Both the position numbers and the translations under genes were made by a program. From the NCBI GenBank assembly GCA_910589665.1, contig CAJUTR010000023.1:1-47536 (forward strand): 47,536 nt of DNA. The letters are read 5' to 3'. The stretch's first letter is position 1; the number at the start of each line of letters is the position of its first letter. Below the pieces are notes generated by a model. The model was not told the DNA's origin, made no database searches, and saw nothing but the letters and a program-made list of their open reading frames with translations. Of the stretch, positions 26,008 through 34,421 are shown one piece after another. The stretch is from an uncultured Eubacterium sp. Lineage in GTDB: Bacteria > Bacillota > Clostridia > Lachnospirales > Lachnospiraceae.

Positions 26008-28083
26008 TTGAATCATTTTGGAAAGTTTATTACACGACACAAATTTATCATTTTGATCCTTGGGATCCTGCTGATGATTCCGTCTGTGATCGGAATGAGC
26101 ATGACAAGGGTAAACTACGATCTCCTAAGTTATCTGCCGAAGTCGCTCGAGACGGTAGAAGGTCAGGATATCATGGTGGATGAATTTGGCATGGGCGCCT
26201 TTTCTATGGTAGTGGTAGAAGATATGGAACATAAGGACGTCGCCAAATTAAAAGAAAAACTGGCGGATGTGGAGCATGTAGAAAAAATCGTTTGGTATGA
26301 CAGCGTGGCCGACCTTACGCTTCCGGTGCAAATGCTGCCAAATGACATAAGAGAGGCGCTGTTTCACGAAAATACGACAATGATGATCGCCCTGTTTGAT
26401 CAGACGACATCTGCCGACGAAACGATGGAAGCGATTACGGAAATGAGGCAGGTCGTAAAAGAACAGGCATTTATAAGCGGTATGTCAGGGATTGTAACGG
26501 ACATAAAAAACCTGGCGCTTGCGGAAATGCCGATCTATGTGACGGTCGCCGCTGTGCTTGCCCTGCTGGTCCTCGTTTTCACAATGGAATCACTCCTGAC
26601 GCCGGTCATTTTCCTGACAGGGATTGGAATCTCGATTCTTTACAACTTAGGAAGCAATATTTTTCTCGGAGAAATTTCTTATATTACACAGGCGTTGACG
26701 GCGGTACTTCAACTGGGAGTTACGATGGACTATTCCATTTTCCTTCTGGAGAGTTACCAGGCAAACAAAGTCAGGTTTGAGGGTGACAAAGAGCGCGCGA
26801 TGGCTCATGCGATCGGCAATACATTCAAATCAGTTGTAAGTAGTTCCATTACGACGGTTGCAGGTTTTTCCGCCCTGTGCTTTATGACATTTGCACTCGG
26901 CAGGGACTTGGGAATCGTTATGGCCAAAGGAGTTATCGTAGGCGTGATCACTTGCATTACGCTGCTTCCGTCCATCATACTCATCTGCGATAAATGGATT
27001 GAAAAGACGACGCATCGCGATTTCTTTCCTAAATTTGAGAAAACGAGTAAGTTTATTATCAAACATCATATGGTAGCCATTGTCCTGTTTGTGCTTTTGT
27101 TCGTTCCAGCCTATTATGGGAATAAGAACGTAGAAGTATATTATAACATTGACTCCTCGCTTCCGGATACGCTTGATTCTGCCGTGGCCAACCGGAAACT
27201 GGATGAGAATTTTAATATGAACAGCATGCACGTATTACTTCTGAAAAATGGCCTGTCTATCAAGGAGAAAAATGATCTGCTGAACGAAATGAAGCAGGTA
27301 GACGGAGTAAAATGGGCACTTGGGTTAAATTCCATCGTGGGGGCAAACATGCCGATGGATATGGTTCCGGATAAATACAAAGATATATTTATGAGTGACG
27401 AATACGAACTGCAGTTTATCTGCTCGGATTACAAGTCGGCCACGGATGAAGTCAACGGACAGATCGCGAGCCTGAACGACATTGTGAAAAAATACAGTCC
27501 CGAGTCGATGATCATCGGGGAGGCGCCGTTGATGAAGGATTTAGAAGATGTGACGGACATAGATCTGGCGACCGTAAATTATTTGTCGATCGCGGCAATC
27601 TTCCTCATCATCATGCTGACGTTTAAGTCCATATCCCTTCCGGTTATTTTGGTAAGCGTCATTGAATTTGCTATTTTTCTGAATATGTCAGTTCCGTATT
27701 ACAGTGGGATTTCCCTTCCGTTTGTGGCGAGCATCGTCATCGGGACGATACAGCTCGGGGCGACAGTCGATTACGCCATACTGATGACGAGCCGCTACCA
27801 TAAAGAGAGGACGGTAAATCATATGACGAAAAAGGAGGCGGTGGCGATTGCCCACCGGACATCAATCAAGTCGATCATCATCAGCGGCCTAAGCTTTTTT
27901 GCCGTAACCGTCGGGGTTTCCCTGTATTCGGATATTGACATGATCAGTTCGATCTGTACATTGCTAGCGAGGGGGGCCGTGATCAGTACAATCTCTGTGA
28001 TCTGTATCTTGCCGGCGCTTTTAACGCTGTTTGATAAATTGATCTGTAAGACGACTTTAGATATGAGAAAAATTGATTATTAA
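26008..28083 (+). CDS. MMPL/RND-family exporter
   Basis: A 691-residue inner-membrane transporter of the MMPL (RND) type, with two matching halves. Each half has one N-terminal membrane helix, an extracytoplasmic domain and a five-helix bundle; the bundles contain QLGVTMDYSIFLLESY and QLGATVDYAILMTSRY, the latter two with the Asp-Tyr pair used in proton-driven RND pumps. The start is TTG 26008, set by AAAGGGGG 7 nt upstream. It is followed by an xxxLxxG repeat protein and a TetR regulator. Such sets export lipids or hydrophobic drugs; the substrate is unknown. Confidence 0.88.
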   Translation: MNHFGKFITRHKFIILILGILLMIPSVIGMSMTRVNYDLLSYLPKSLETVEGQDIMVDEFGMGAFSMVVVEDMEHKDVAKLKEKLADVEHVEKIVWYDSVADLTLPVQMLPNDIREALFHENTTMMIALFDQTTSADETMEAITEMRQVVKEQAFISGMSGIVTDIKNLALAEMPIYVTVAAVLALLVLVFTMESLLTPVIFLTGIGISILYNLGSNIFLGEISYITQALTAVLQLGVTMDYSIFLLESYQANKVRFEGDKERAMAHAIGNTFKSVVSSSITTVAGFSALCFMTFALGRDLGIVMAKGVIVGVITCITLLPSIILICDKWIEKTTHRDFFPKFEKTSKFIIKHHMVAIVLFVLLFVPAYYGNKNVEVYYNIDSSLPDTLDSAVANRKLDENFNMNSMHVLLLKNGLSIKEKNDLLNEMKQVDGVKWALGLNSIVGANMPMDMVPDKYKDIFMSDEYELQFICSDYKSATDEVNGQIASLNDIVKKYSPESMIIGEAPLMKDLEDVTDIDLATVNYLSIAAIFLIIMLTFKSISLPVILVSVIEFAIFLNMSVPYYSGISLPFVASIVIGTIQLGATVDYAILMTSRYHKERTVNHMTKKEAVAIAHRTSIKSIIISGLSFFAVTVGVSLYSDIDMISSICTLLARGAVISTISVICILPALLTLFDKLICKTTLDMRKIDY

Positions 28084-28116
28084 TTGGTTATTGAGGAAAG
28101 AAAGGATGTGTTTTTT

Positions 28117-30102
28117 ATGAATCGAAATCGAAAATTGAGCAGGGTGAAAAAGTCAGTCGTATCCGGACTTGTCGTAACAAGTCTTGTGCTGGGGAACAGC
28201 GCGTTTATCCAGGCCGAGCAGGTGACCAAAGAGGAATCCGTGTATGTCAATGCGGAGGCAGACGGCGAGGTAACCGGTATAACGGTGTCGGACTGGTTGA
28301 AAAATGCGGGTGTTAATGGTACAATTAACGATAAGTCTACGTTGAAGGACATCCAAAACGTAAAAGGGGATGAAACGTTCGAGCAGGACGGCGAGGGCCT
28401 GAACTGGCGCGCCGGCACCGACGATATATATTATCAGGGGACGACAGACCAGAAACTGCCGGTCAGCGTCAGTCTTTCGTACCGCCTGGACGGGAATGAA
28501 ATATCGCCGGAAGAAATCGCCGGAAAGAGCGGGAAAGTGGAAATCCAGGTGAAATACACAAACCACTCCTCCATCTCAAAAAAAATAAACGGTGAGAAAC
28601 AAAAGATGTATACGCCGTTTTTGATGGCGACCGGAGTCATCCTTCCGACGGAGAATTTTACGAATGTCGAAGTCGATCACGGCAGGGTCGTAAATGAGGG
28701 TTCGAACAACATCGTCATCGGATTTGGCGTGCCCGGCATGGCAGAGAGTCTGGATGTGAGCGGCGATACGGCCGAAAAATTCCCACAAGAATTCACGGTG
28801 ACAGCAGATGTCGTCGATTTCTCTCTTGGCAATACGATCACGTACGCAAGCGCAAGTATATTGTCAGATCTGGAAGTCGATGATGACAGCACGCTGGACG
28901 ATCTGGAAAAAGATATTGAAACACTCGTTGATTCATCGGAAGAATTAGTAGATGGTTCCAAAACCCTATCAGATAAACTGCAAGAACTGCAGGATAAATT
29001 TGACGATTACGCGGAAGGCGAGAAGGAATTAAATAAAGGGATCGGCGATCTAGCAGCCGGCGGCAGTAAATTGGCCAAGGGAGTAAAAGAATACACAGAA
29101 GGCGTAGATTCTCTCGCCAATGGTACGAAAGATTATGTAAACGGAGCGAAGAAGATCACAGATGGCGCAAGCCAGTTATATGGAGCGGCAAAAGAAATGC
29201 CTGGCGGCTATAAAGAATTTTCCGGTGGAATCAGCAAATATACCGCAGGTGTGGATGAGATTGCGGAAAAGATGAAAACGAGCGGTCTTGCGCAGGGAGC
29301 AGCCAGTGTGTCCGACGGCATTTCAGAGTTAAATGGCAATCTCGATATACTCAAAGAGTCCTATGACAGTTATGAAGCGATCATTACCGGCATCCAGACA
29401 CAGGCGGCCCAGATCGAAGACGAGGGACAAAAACAGGCGCTTCTCGCGTACGCCGAGGGACTGAAAAAACTGTCCACAGGTCAAAAAGAAAGTGTAACAG
29501 CACTTGCGAGCGCAACCGATGAGAAGAGCCAATTAAAAAATGGCGCCGCCCAGGTATCCGGCGGGATCAAACAGGTAGCGGACGGTATTTCGGCAGTATC
29601 TGCGGAATCCTCCAAGCTGCGTGACGCCGACGGGAAAATGACGACCAGCATCCAGACACTCACAACGAAATTAAAAGAGCTCAGTGAGGGGGGCACGAAA
29701 TTAAGTAAAAATGATAAAAAGCTCCTAGCTGGTGCGAAAAAAATTCTCAAAGCGACCAAATCTGTAAAATCTGGCAGCAACGAACTGATCCGCGGCGCCG
29801 AAAAATTGAAAAAAGGCAGCGGTCAGCTCCACCGATCGACAGCAAAAGTAACCGACGGCATAACAAAACTCGGAGAAGGAGCAACGGAACTCAGCGACGG
29901 AATGAACAAATTTGACGACGAGGGAATCCAGAAGATCAATGAAAAATACGAGGAAGATTTCCTCACTTTAAAAGACCGTCTCTCCGCACTTTTAGATATT
30001 TCTAAGGAGTATACAAATTTCTCAGGAATCGGCACGGGAATGGACGGCGAAGTGAAATTTATCATAGAAACTGCAGCCATCGAGAAAGAGGGAGAAGAAT
30101 AA
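28117..30102 (+). CDS. Secreted xxxLxxG heptad-repeat protein
   Basis: A 661-residue exported protein. Signal peptide (about 1-32, ending QAEQ), a beta-rich N-terminal domain (about 70-255), then a long helical region (about 265-620) with repeated 7-residue units with small residues and Leu at fixed spacing (LAAGGSKLAKGVKEYTEG, VDSLANGTKDYVNGAKKI), the pattern named for YhgE/Pip-type proteins. Unlike YhgE it shows no C-terminal membrane helices. ATG 28117 fits AAAGGATG better than the longer frame from 28084. It lies 33 bp after the MMPL gene and is probably its extracellular partner, perhaps an adaptor bridging pump and wall. Confidence 0.75.
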   Translation: MNRNRKLSRVKKSVVSGLVVTSLVLGNSAFIQAEQVTKEESVYVNAEADGEVTGITVSDWLKNAGVNGTINDKSTLKDIQNVKGDETFEQDGEGLNWRAGTDDIYYQGTTDQKLPVSVSLSYRLDGNEISPEEIAGKSGKVEIQVKYTNHSSISKKINGEKQKMYTPFLMATGVILPTENFTNVEVDHGRVVNEGSNNIVIGFGVPGMAESLDVSGDTAEKFPQEFTVTADVVDFSLGNTITYASASILSDLEVDDDSTLDDLEKDIETLVDSSEELVDGSKTLSDKLQELQDKFDDYAEGEKELNKGIGDLAAGGSKLAKGVKEYTEGVDSLANGTKDYVNGAKKITDGASQLYGAAKEMPGGYKEFSGGISKYTAGVDEIAEKMKTSGLAQGAASVSDGISELNGNLDILKESYDSYEAIITGIQTQAAQIEDEGQKQALLAYAEGLKKLSTGQKESVTALASATDEKSQLKNGAAQVSGGIKQVADGISAVSAESSKLRDADGKMTTSIQTLTTKLKELSEGGTKLSKNDKKLLAGAKKILKATKSVKSGSNELIRGAEKLKKGSGQLHRSTAKVTDGITKLGEGATELSDGMNKFDDEGIQKINEKYEEDFLTLKDRLSALLDISKEYTNFSGIGTGMDGEVKFIIETAAIEKEGEE

Positions 30103-30188
30103 TACGCTTCCCCAGTAACACAGTGCCAAACCGATAAAGCCAAGACAGACGTAAACAGCGTTATCTTTAGGTAAATGGAGGAATCAAT

Positions 30189-30791
30189 ATGGGAAGACTC
30201 GACGAAAAGAAAAAGAAAAAACGGGAAGCACTTCTTGAATCCGCGTATGAGCTTTTTACTTCCAAAGGAGTATTTGACACATCGATATCTGATATCGTAA
30301 AAAAAGCGGAAATGGCCAAAGGAACGTTTTATCTCTATTTTAAGGACAAATACGAGATCCGCAACGAACTGGTCACCCGAAAAGCCGGCGAACTCTTCCA
30401 GATCGCCAGAGAAAACCTGCAAAAACAAGAACACGAAAACCTGGAAGAAACGGTCATCCACGCGGTAGACATCATCATCGAGCAGCTAAACGCCGACCAC
30501 ACCCTGCTGGAGTTTATCGCCAAAAACCTCCAGTGGGGCCTGTTCCACCACGTCCTCTTAGAGGGCGGCAACGAGGTGTCCGCTAGCTTTTTCGACTGGT
30601 ATTCCGAACTGATCCAACGATCCGGCCGGAAATTCCGAAACCATGAATTCATCATCTACATGATCGTAGAACTCGTCAATTCAACCTGCTACAATGTAAT
30701 CCTGCACGGTGAGCCCGTCGGACTCGACGAACTGAAAAAAGAGGTGTACCAGTTGATACCAGTGATCATAAAAAATCAGGAGGTGGGGTAA
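30189..30791 (+). CDS. TetR-family regulator
   Basis: A 200-residue TetR-type repressor. The N-terminal helix-turn-helix (about 10-55) has ESAYELFTSKGVFDTSISDI and AKGTFYLYFKDKYEI. The C-terminal ligand domain is helical and variable. GGAGGAAT precedes ATG 30189. It is the third gene after the MMPL exporter and the xxxLxxG protein and probably represses this operon through the palindromes at 25928-25987. The inducer may be the exported compound. Confidence 0.88.
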   Translation: MGRLDEKKKKKREALLESAYELFTSKGVFDTSISDIVKKAEMAKGTFYLYFKDKYEIRNELVTRKAGELFQIARENLQKQEHENLEETVIHAVDIIIEQLNADHTLLEFIAKNLQWGLFHHVLLEGGNEVSASFFDWYSELIQRSGRKFRNHEFIIYMIVELVNSTCYNVILHGEPVGLDELKKEVYQLIPVIIKNQEVG

Positions 30792-30811
30792 GGGGGGGAC
30801 AGTGTACCGCC

Positions 30812-30958
30812 AATACCCGCATAAAGTTCCCGTTCAGGCCCGCGCTTTCGCTTATAAATGCGTAGCGGTACTAATGCTGCAACATGCGCGGTGCGCACGC
30901 TGCAGCATAAGGACCGACGCATTTAAAAGGGCCTGAACGGGAACTTTATGCGGGTATT
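30812..30958. repeat. Long hairpin H1
   Basis: Perfect 30-bp inverted repeat (arms 30812-30841 and 30929-30958) around an 87-nt core. The core folds further: a tiny GCG-CTTT-CGC arm on the left, stem AAATGCGT/ACGCATTT, an asymmetric internal loop (AGCGGTACTA against AAGGACCG), stem ATGCTGCA/TGCAGCAT and a GC-rich tip with GTGCGCAC. It lies 20 bp after tetR and may also terminate that transcript. Confidence 0.9.
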
Positions 30959-31106
30959 AGCTGCTATACTGCCGGCGGGCTTGCGATAGTCGAAAGAGTC
31001 AAACCTTTGTACGAATATCAGAATCTGCTCTTTTTACTTAGCCAAAATACCCCTAAGCTAGCACCACCAACAGGGAGTGGCCGCAGTAAGGCAGCAGGGG
31101 CTCGGG
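30959..31106. repeat. Direct repeat DR1 (148 bp)
   Basis: First copy of a unit that recurs at 31145-31291. It begins AGCTGCTATACTGCC and ends GCAGCAGGGGCTCGGG. It contains an AAAGAG/CTCTTT pair with a T-run (30993-31035) and a CTTAG/CTAAG pair. No plausible gene: the open frame across it is an artefact of the repeat. Confidence 0.85.
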
Positions 31107-31144
31107 AAAAGTTCCCGTTCAGAACCGACGCATTTAAAAGAGCC
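31107..31144. repeat. Collapsed hairpin remnant between the direct repeats
   Basis: The left-arm segment AAAGTTCCCGTTCAG of H1 is joined directly to the right-side core segment ACCGACGCATTTAAAAG, so the middle of a third hairpin has been deleted. Confidence 0.7.
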
Positions 31145-31291
31145 AGCTGCTATACTGCCAGTGGGTTTGCGATAGCCGAAAGAGTCAAACCTTTGTATGA
31201 GTTTAAAATCTGCTCTTTTTTCTTAGCCAAAACACCCCTAAGCCACCATCACCAACAGGGAGCGGCCGCAGTAAGGCAGCAGGGGTTCGGG
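31145..31291. repeat. Direct repeat DR2 (147 bp)
   Basis: Second copy of DR1, differing at scattered positions. Its end, GCAGCAGGGGTTCGGG, overlaps the left arm of hairpin H2. Confidence 0.85.
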
Positions 31292-31435
31292 CAACGGTCT
31301 CATTAGGGCCCATTTAAATGCGTCGGTCCTTATGCTGCGTGTTTCGTGCGCAGTGCGCACGTTGCAGCATTAGTACCGCTACGCATTTATAAGCGGAAGC
31401 GCGGGCCCGAATGAGACCGTTGCCCGAACCCCTGC
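31279..31435. repeat. Long hairpin H2
   Basis: Perfect 26-bp inverted repeat (31279-31304 and 31410-31435) plus an inner GGGCCC pair. The core is the H1 core turned around: AAATGCGT, GGTCCTTATGCTGC, GTGCGCAC, GCAGCATTAGTACCGC, ACGCATTTATAAGCGG. The arm sequence differs from that of H1 at many positions, yet both arms match each other perfectly. Confidence 0.9.
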
Positions 31436-31456
31436 GGATCTTCCTGCCCCCCCCCA

Positions 31457-31485
31457 TTGACTTTCCCCCCTCTTTCCGTTATACT
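31457..31485 (+). promoter_or_regulatory. Promoter with C-tract in the spacer
   Basis: TTGACT (31457-31462), exactly 17 bp and TATACT (31480-31485). The spacer holds six consecutive C (31465-31470), and nine C lie just upstream (31447-31455). Confidence 0.75.
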
Positions 31486-31513
31486 TAAATTATTCGATTG
31501 AAGAAAGGTTAGG

Positions 31514-32329
31514 ATGGTTAGTGATATGATTTCTGTATTTACGATGGTACTGATGGCAGTTTGTGTGCTGATCGGGGTTGCGGTTCCGTTTGGCTGTGTT
31601 CTTTTGCTGAAAGGCCGTTCCAGTAAGATTGAGTCGGGGCTTTCGGGTGCGGTAGGGTATGGGGTTCTTGGGTATGTTTGGCAGTATGTGTTCTATTTGT
31701 TTATTGGAGCGTTTTTGATGAGCGCGCCGATCGCAGGGAATGAAATAGTTCGGGCGGTTATCGTTCAGTCTCTGCTCACGCTCGTCAGTACGGGGTGTAC
31801 GGCGGCGAGTTTATACTGGGGTATTTACCTGACGAACCAGAAGCAGATTTCGCTGTATCGGAGCGCGGCGGTCGGGATTGGGTTTTCGCTTGGAAAGATT
31901 GGGATTGAGTTGGTTTATCCGTATGCGTACAGTCTGTACCTTTCGGTTCAGATGAATGCGGGGACGTGCCAGGCGGATGAGTTGATCCAGCAGTCGATCT
32001 TGAGTACGACAGCGGGGTCTTTGATTTCGGGGCTGTATAAGTGCCTGCTCATGTTTGTCATTATTTTTGGGATCGCTCTCATTATGGGGAAGTATTATAT
32101 TCAGAATAATAAGAAAATGACGTGGCTTTTCGTGATTGGTGTTTATGAGGCGATCATGATCATTAATGTTGTACTGCGTTATCTGTTCCGCACAACGGAA
32201 TTGGGGACGGATATTGCGCTTATGATTGTTTTGACGTTGATCGCGGCGGCGGCCGGGGTGATCTTGTGGCACTGGTACCGGCATGATGAAGTGGAGGTCA
32301 ACCCGTTGGCCGTGATCCGGCGGGATTAA
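31514..32329 (+). CDS. Multi-pass membrane protein, YhfC-like
   Basis: A 271-residue protein with about seven membrane segments and short polar loops. The spacing of helices and the segment AVGIGFSLGKIGIELVYPY resemble the YhfC group of putative intramembrane metalloproteases (related to PrsW and CAAX proteases), which have a Gly-His/Gly-Ile-Glu pattern; here the His appears to be Lys, so activity is doubtful. It is the first gene after the hairpin array, under the promoter at 31457, and precedes the HD gene by 81 bp. Assignment is moderate. Confidence 0.5.
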   Translation: MVSDMISVFTMVLMAVCVLIGVAVPFGCVLLLKGRSSKIESGLSGAVGYGVLGYVWQYVFYLFIGAFLMSAPIAGNEIVRAVIVQSLLTLVSTGCTAASLYWGIYLTNQKQISLYRSAAVGIGFSLGKIGIELVYPYAYSLYLSVQMNAGTCQADELIQQSILSTTAGSLISGLYKCLLMFVIIFGIALIMGKYYIQNNKKMTWLFVIGVYEAIMIINVVLRYLFRTTELGTDIALMIVLTLIAAAAGVILWHWYRHDEVEVNPLAVIRRD

Positions 32330-32410
32330 GAGATGGCGCAGGCGTTTGGTGTGATAAAAGGTGGGGGAATGGAATAGAATGGTTTGGTTGGATCGCGAGG
32401 GAGGGCTGGC

Positions 32411-33004
32411 ATGGAGAGCGAAAGACTGGAGAGGCAGTTTGACTTTTTTCGGGAAATTGATAAAGAGAAGTTTATTGGCAGGCAGACGTATCTGACAGGG
32501 GCAGGGAGAAAGGAAAATGATGCGGAACATGCGTGGCATATGGCGGTAATGGCACTTTTACTCAGTGAGTATGCCAATGAGGATATTGATGTGTTACGGA
32601 CGATTTCTATGATCTTGATCCATGATATCGTGGAGATCGATGCCGGGGATACGTATGCGTATGATGAGGAGGGGAAGACGACCCAGCGCGAGCGGGAACG
32701 GATGGCGGCAGAGCGGTTATTTGGACTGCTGCCGGATGATCAGGGTGTCCGGTTCCGGGAGCTGTGGGATGAATTTGAGGCCGCGGTTACGCCAGAGGCG
32801 CGCTTTGCCCGCGCGATGGATAATATCCAGCCGCTCATGCTGAATGCGGCGACTGATGGAAAGGCGTGGCGGGAACACGGCGTGCACCTCGGGCAGGTTT
32901 TGGGAAGGCAGGAGTGCACCAAATACGGTTCAGAACAATTGTGGGAGTATGCGTATGAAGCTTTTATCAGGCCAAATGTGGAAAAAGGAAATTTGCAGGT
33001 ATGA
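32411..33004 (+). CDS. HD-domain phosphohydrolase (YfbR/HDDC2-like)
   Basis: A 197-residue cytoplasmic metal-dependent hydrolase. HD-domain ligands are His40 (NDAEHAWHM), His71-Asp72 (LIHDIVEID) and an Asp near 138 (ARAMDNIQP). Length and motifs match the YfbR/HDDC2 5'-deoxynucleotidases, which remove phosphate from deoxynucleoside monophosphates. ATG 32411 was chosen because GGGAGGG lies 5 nt upstream. The stop overlaps the next gene's ATG by 4 bp, so the pair is coupled. Confidence 0.8.
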   Translation: MESERLERQFDFFREIDKEKFIGRQTYLTGAGRKENDAEHAWHMAVMALLLSEYANEDIDVLRTISMILIHDIVEIDAGDTYAYDEEGKTTQRERERMAAERLFGLLPDDQGVRFRELWDEFEAAVTPEARFARAMDNIQPLMLNAATDGKAWREHGVHLGQVLGRQECTKYGSEQLWEYAYEAFIRPNVEKGNLQV

Positions 33005-33735
33005 GTGTGAGATTGGACAAATACATATCGGATTTTACTGACATGACTCGTTCCCAGGCAAAAAAGGCGGTTCGGGACGGGAAGGTCAGCGTAAACGGAG
33101 AAGTGGTGACGAAGGGGGATGAAAAGGTTTCATTCTCCGATTCTGTTTTTTTAGGTGGTTTAGAAATCCGGGGCGCAGATTATCAGTATATGATGATGAA
33201 TAAGCCGTCGGGGGTTGTGTCAGCGACGGTAGACGGTGAGCATAAAACGGTTTTGGATTGTGTCCGGAGCGGCGTGGATCAGTCATCGGGCAGCCCTCCG
33301 CCCTATGTGGCAAAAGATCTATTTCCGATGGGGAGACTGGATAAAGACACGGAGGGCCTGCTGATCCTGACAGACGATGGGCCGCTTGCCCACCGGATCT
33401 TGTCGCCAGGGCGTCATGTTCCTAAGAAATACTATGTGGAGCTGGATGCTGCGGTGGATGAGAAGGATATGGAAAAAATGCGGAGTGGGATCGACATTGG
33501 GGAGAAGCGTTTGACAAAGCCGGCCAAGATGGAGATTTTGACAGAACATAGTTGTTACCTCACGATCAGTGAAGGCAGATTCCATCAAGTGAAGCGTATG
33601 TTTGGATGTTTGGGAAAACGGGTTGTCGCTCTGAAGCGTGTGGAAATGGCTGGTTTGGAACTGGATCCATCATTGGCGGCAGGGGAATGGCGTTTTTTGA
33701 CAGAAGAGGAAATTGCGTATTTGAAAGGGATTTGA
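33001..33735 (+). CDS. rsuA: RsuA-family 16S rRNA pseudouridine synthase
   Basis: A 244-residue enzyme that isomerises uridine to pseudouridine in rRNA, probably U516 of 16S rRNA. N-terminal S4 RNA-binding domain (about 2-48; RLDKYISDFTDMTRSQAKKA) and catalytic domain (about 60-235) with GRLDKDTEGLL, catalytic Asp114. The RsuA/RluB group is distinguished only by finer features, so the exact target is uncertain. It overlaps the HD gene and precedes rnhA by 15 bp. Confidence 0.88.
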   Translation: MSVRLDKYISDFTDMTRSQAKKAVRDGKVSVNGEVVTKGDEKVSFSDSVFLGGLEIRGADYQYMMMNKPSGVVSATVDGEHKTVLDCVRSGVDQSSGSPPPYVAKDLFPMGRLDKDTEGLLILTDDGPLAHRILSPGRHVPKKYYVELDAAVDEKDMEKMRSGIDIGEKRLTKPAKMEILTEHSCYLTISEGRFHQVKRMFGCLGKRVVALKRVEMAGLELDPSLAAGEWRFLTEEEIAYLKGI

Positions 33736-33750
33736 GAACAGGAGGACGTC

Positions 33751-34398
33751 ATGGCGAAAAAGAAATATTACGCGGTAAAGGTGGGAAAGACGCCGGGCAT
33801 TTATCTGACTTGGGAGGATTGTAAGAGTCAGGTGGACGGGGTGTCTGGTGCGCTCTATAAAAGTTTTCCGACGTTGGCGGAGGCGGAAGCATATATCGGT
33901 TCGGTGGAAGACGTGCCAGGTAGAGCGGTTACGGGAGTGTCAGCGGACGCTGGAGTCGGCGAGGGCGCCGTCGTTTTACCGGATCCACAGACGGCGGTGG
34001 CTTATGTGGACGGAAGTTATAATGTAGCGACAGGAGAGTATAGCTGCGGTGTGGTATTTTTGTGGGGGGAGGAGGAGCTGCATTTTGCGGAGAAGGGAGA
34101 AAATCAGGAACTTGCTTCCATGCGGAATGTGGCGGGGGAGATTATGGGGTCGGAACTCGCGATGAAAAAGGCCTTGGAATTTGGTATGCGATCTCTCTGC
34201 ATTTACCATGATTACCAGGGAATTGCTTCCTGGTGTCTCGGGGATTGGAAAACGAATAAAGAAGGAACGAGAGCCTATAAGGAGTATTTTGATTCCATTT
34301 GTGATAAAATAGATATCCGTTTTGTGAAAGTGAAGGGACATTCTGGTGACAAATACAATGATCTGGCAGATGAATTAGCAAAAAGTGTTATCTTTTAG
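33751..34398 (+). CDS. rnhA: Ribonuclease H with viroplasmin-like N-terminus
   Basis: A 215-residue RNase HI-type enzyme that cuts RNA in RNA-DNA hybrids. The N-terminal domain (about 3-50; KKYYAVKVGKTPGIYLTWEDC) is the hybrid-binding/viroplasmin-like module found in eukaryotic and Firmicute RNase H1. The catalytic domain (about 80-215) has Asp87 (YVDGSYN), Glu130 (NVAGEIMGSELA), Asp154 (IYHDYQGI) and Asp204 (YNDLADELA). GGAGG precedes ATG 33751. Part of the operon ending with the small ppGpp synthetase. Confidence 0.93.
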   Translation: MAKKKYYAVKVGKTPGIYLTWEDCKSQVDGVSGALYKSFPTLAEAEAYIGSVEDVPGRAVTGVSADAGVGEGAVVLPDPQTAVAYVDGSYNVATGEYSCGVVFLWGEEELHFAEKGENQELASMRNVAGEIMGSELAMKKALEFGMRSLCIYHDYQGIASWCLGDWKTNKEGTRAYKEYFDSICDKIDIRFVKVKGHSGDKYNDLADELAKSVIF

Positions 34399-34421
34399 GG
34401 GAACGATAAGGATGTGAGAAA

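Noticed and set aside
30959..31291. Two direct repeats with a short spacer, considered as CRISPR
   Set aside because: Repeats are about 148 bp with one 38-bp spacer that derives from the neighbouring hairpin; no cas genes.
31007..31306. 99-residue frame in the repeat array
   Set aside because: Encodes the same peptide twice because of the direct repeat; no start signal and no codon constraint evident.
30812..31435. Hairpin array considered as a retron or a typical integron attC array
   Set aside because: No reverse transcriptase, no integrase and no cassette genes are visible, so neither label is supported.
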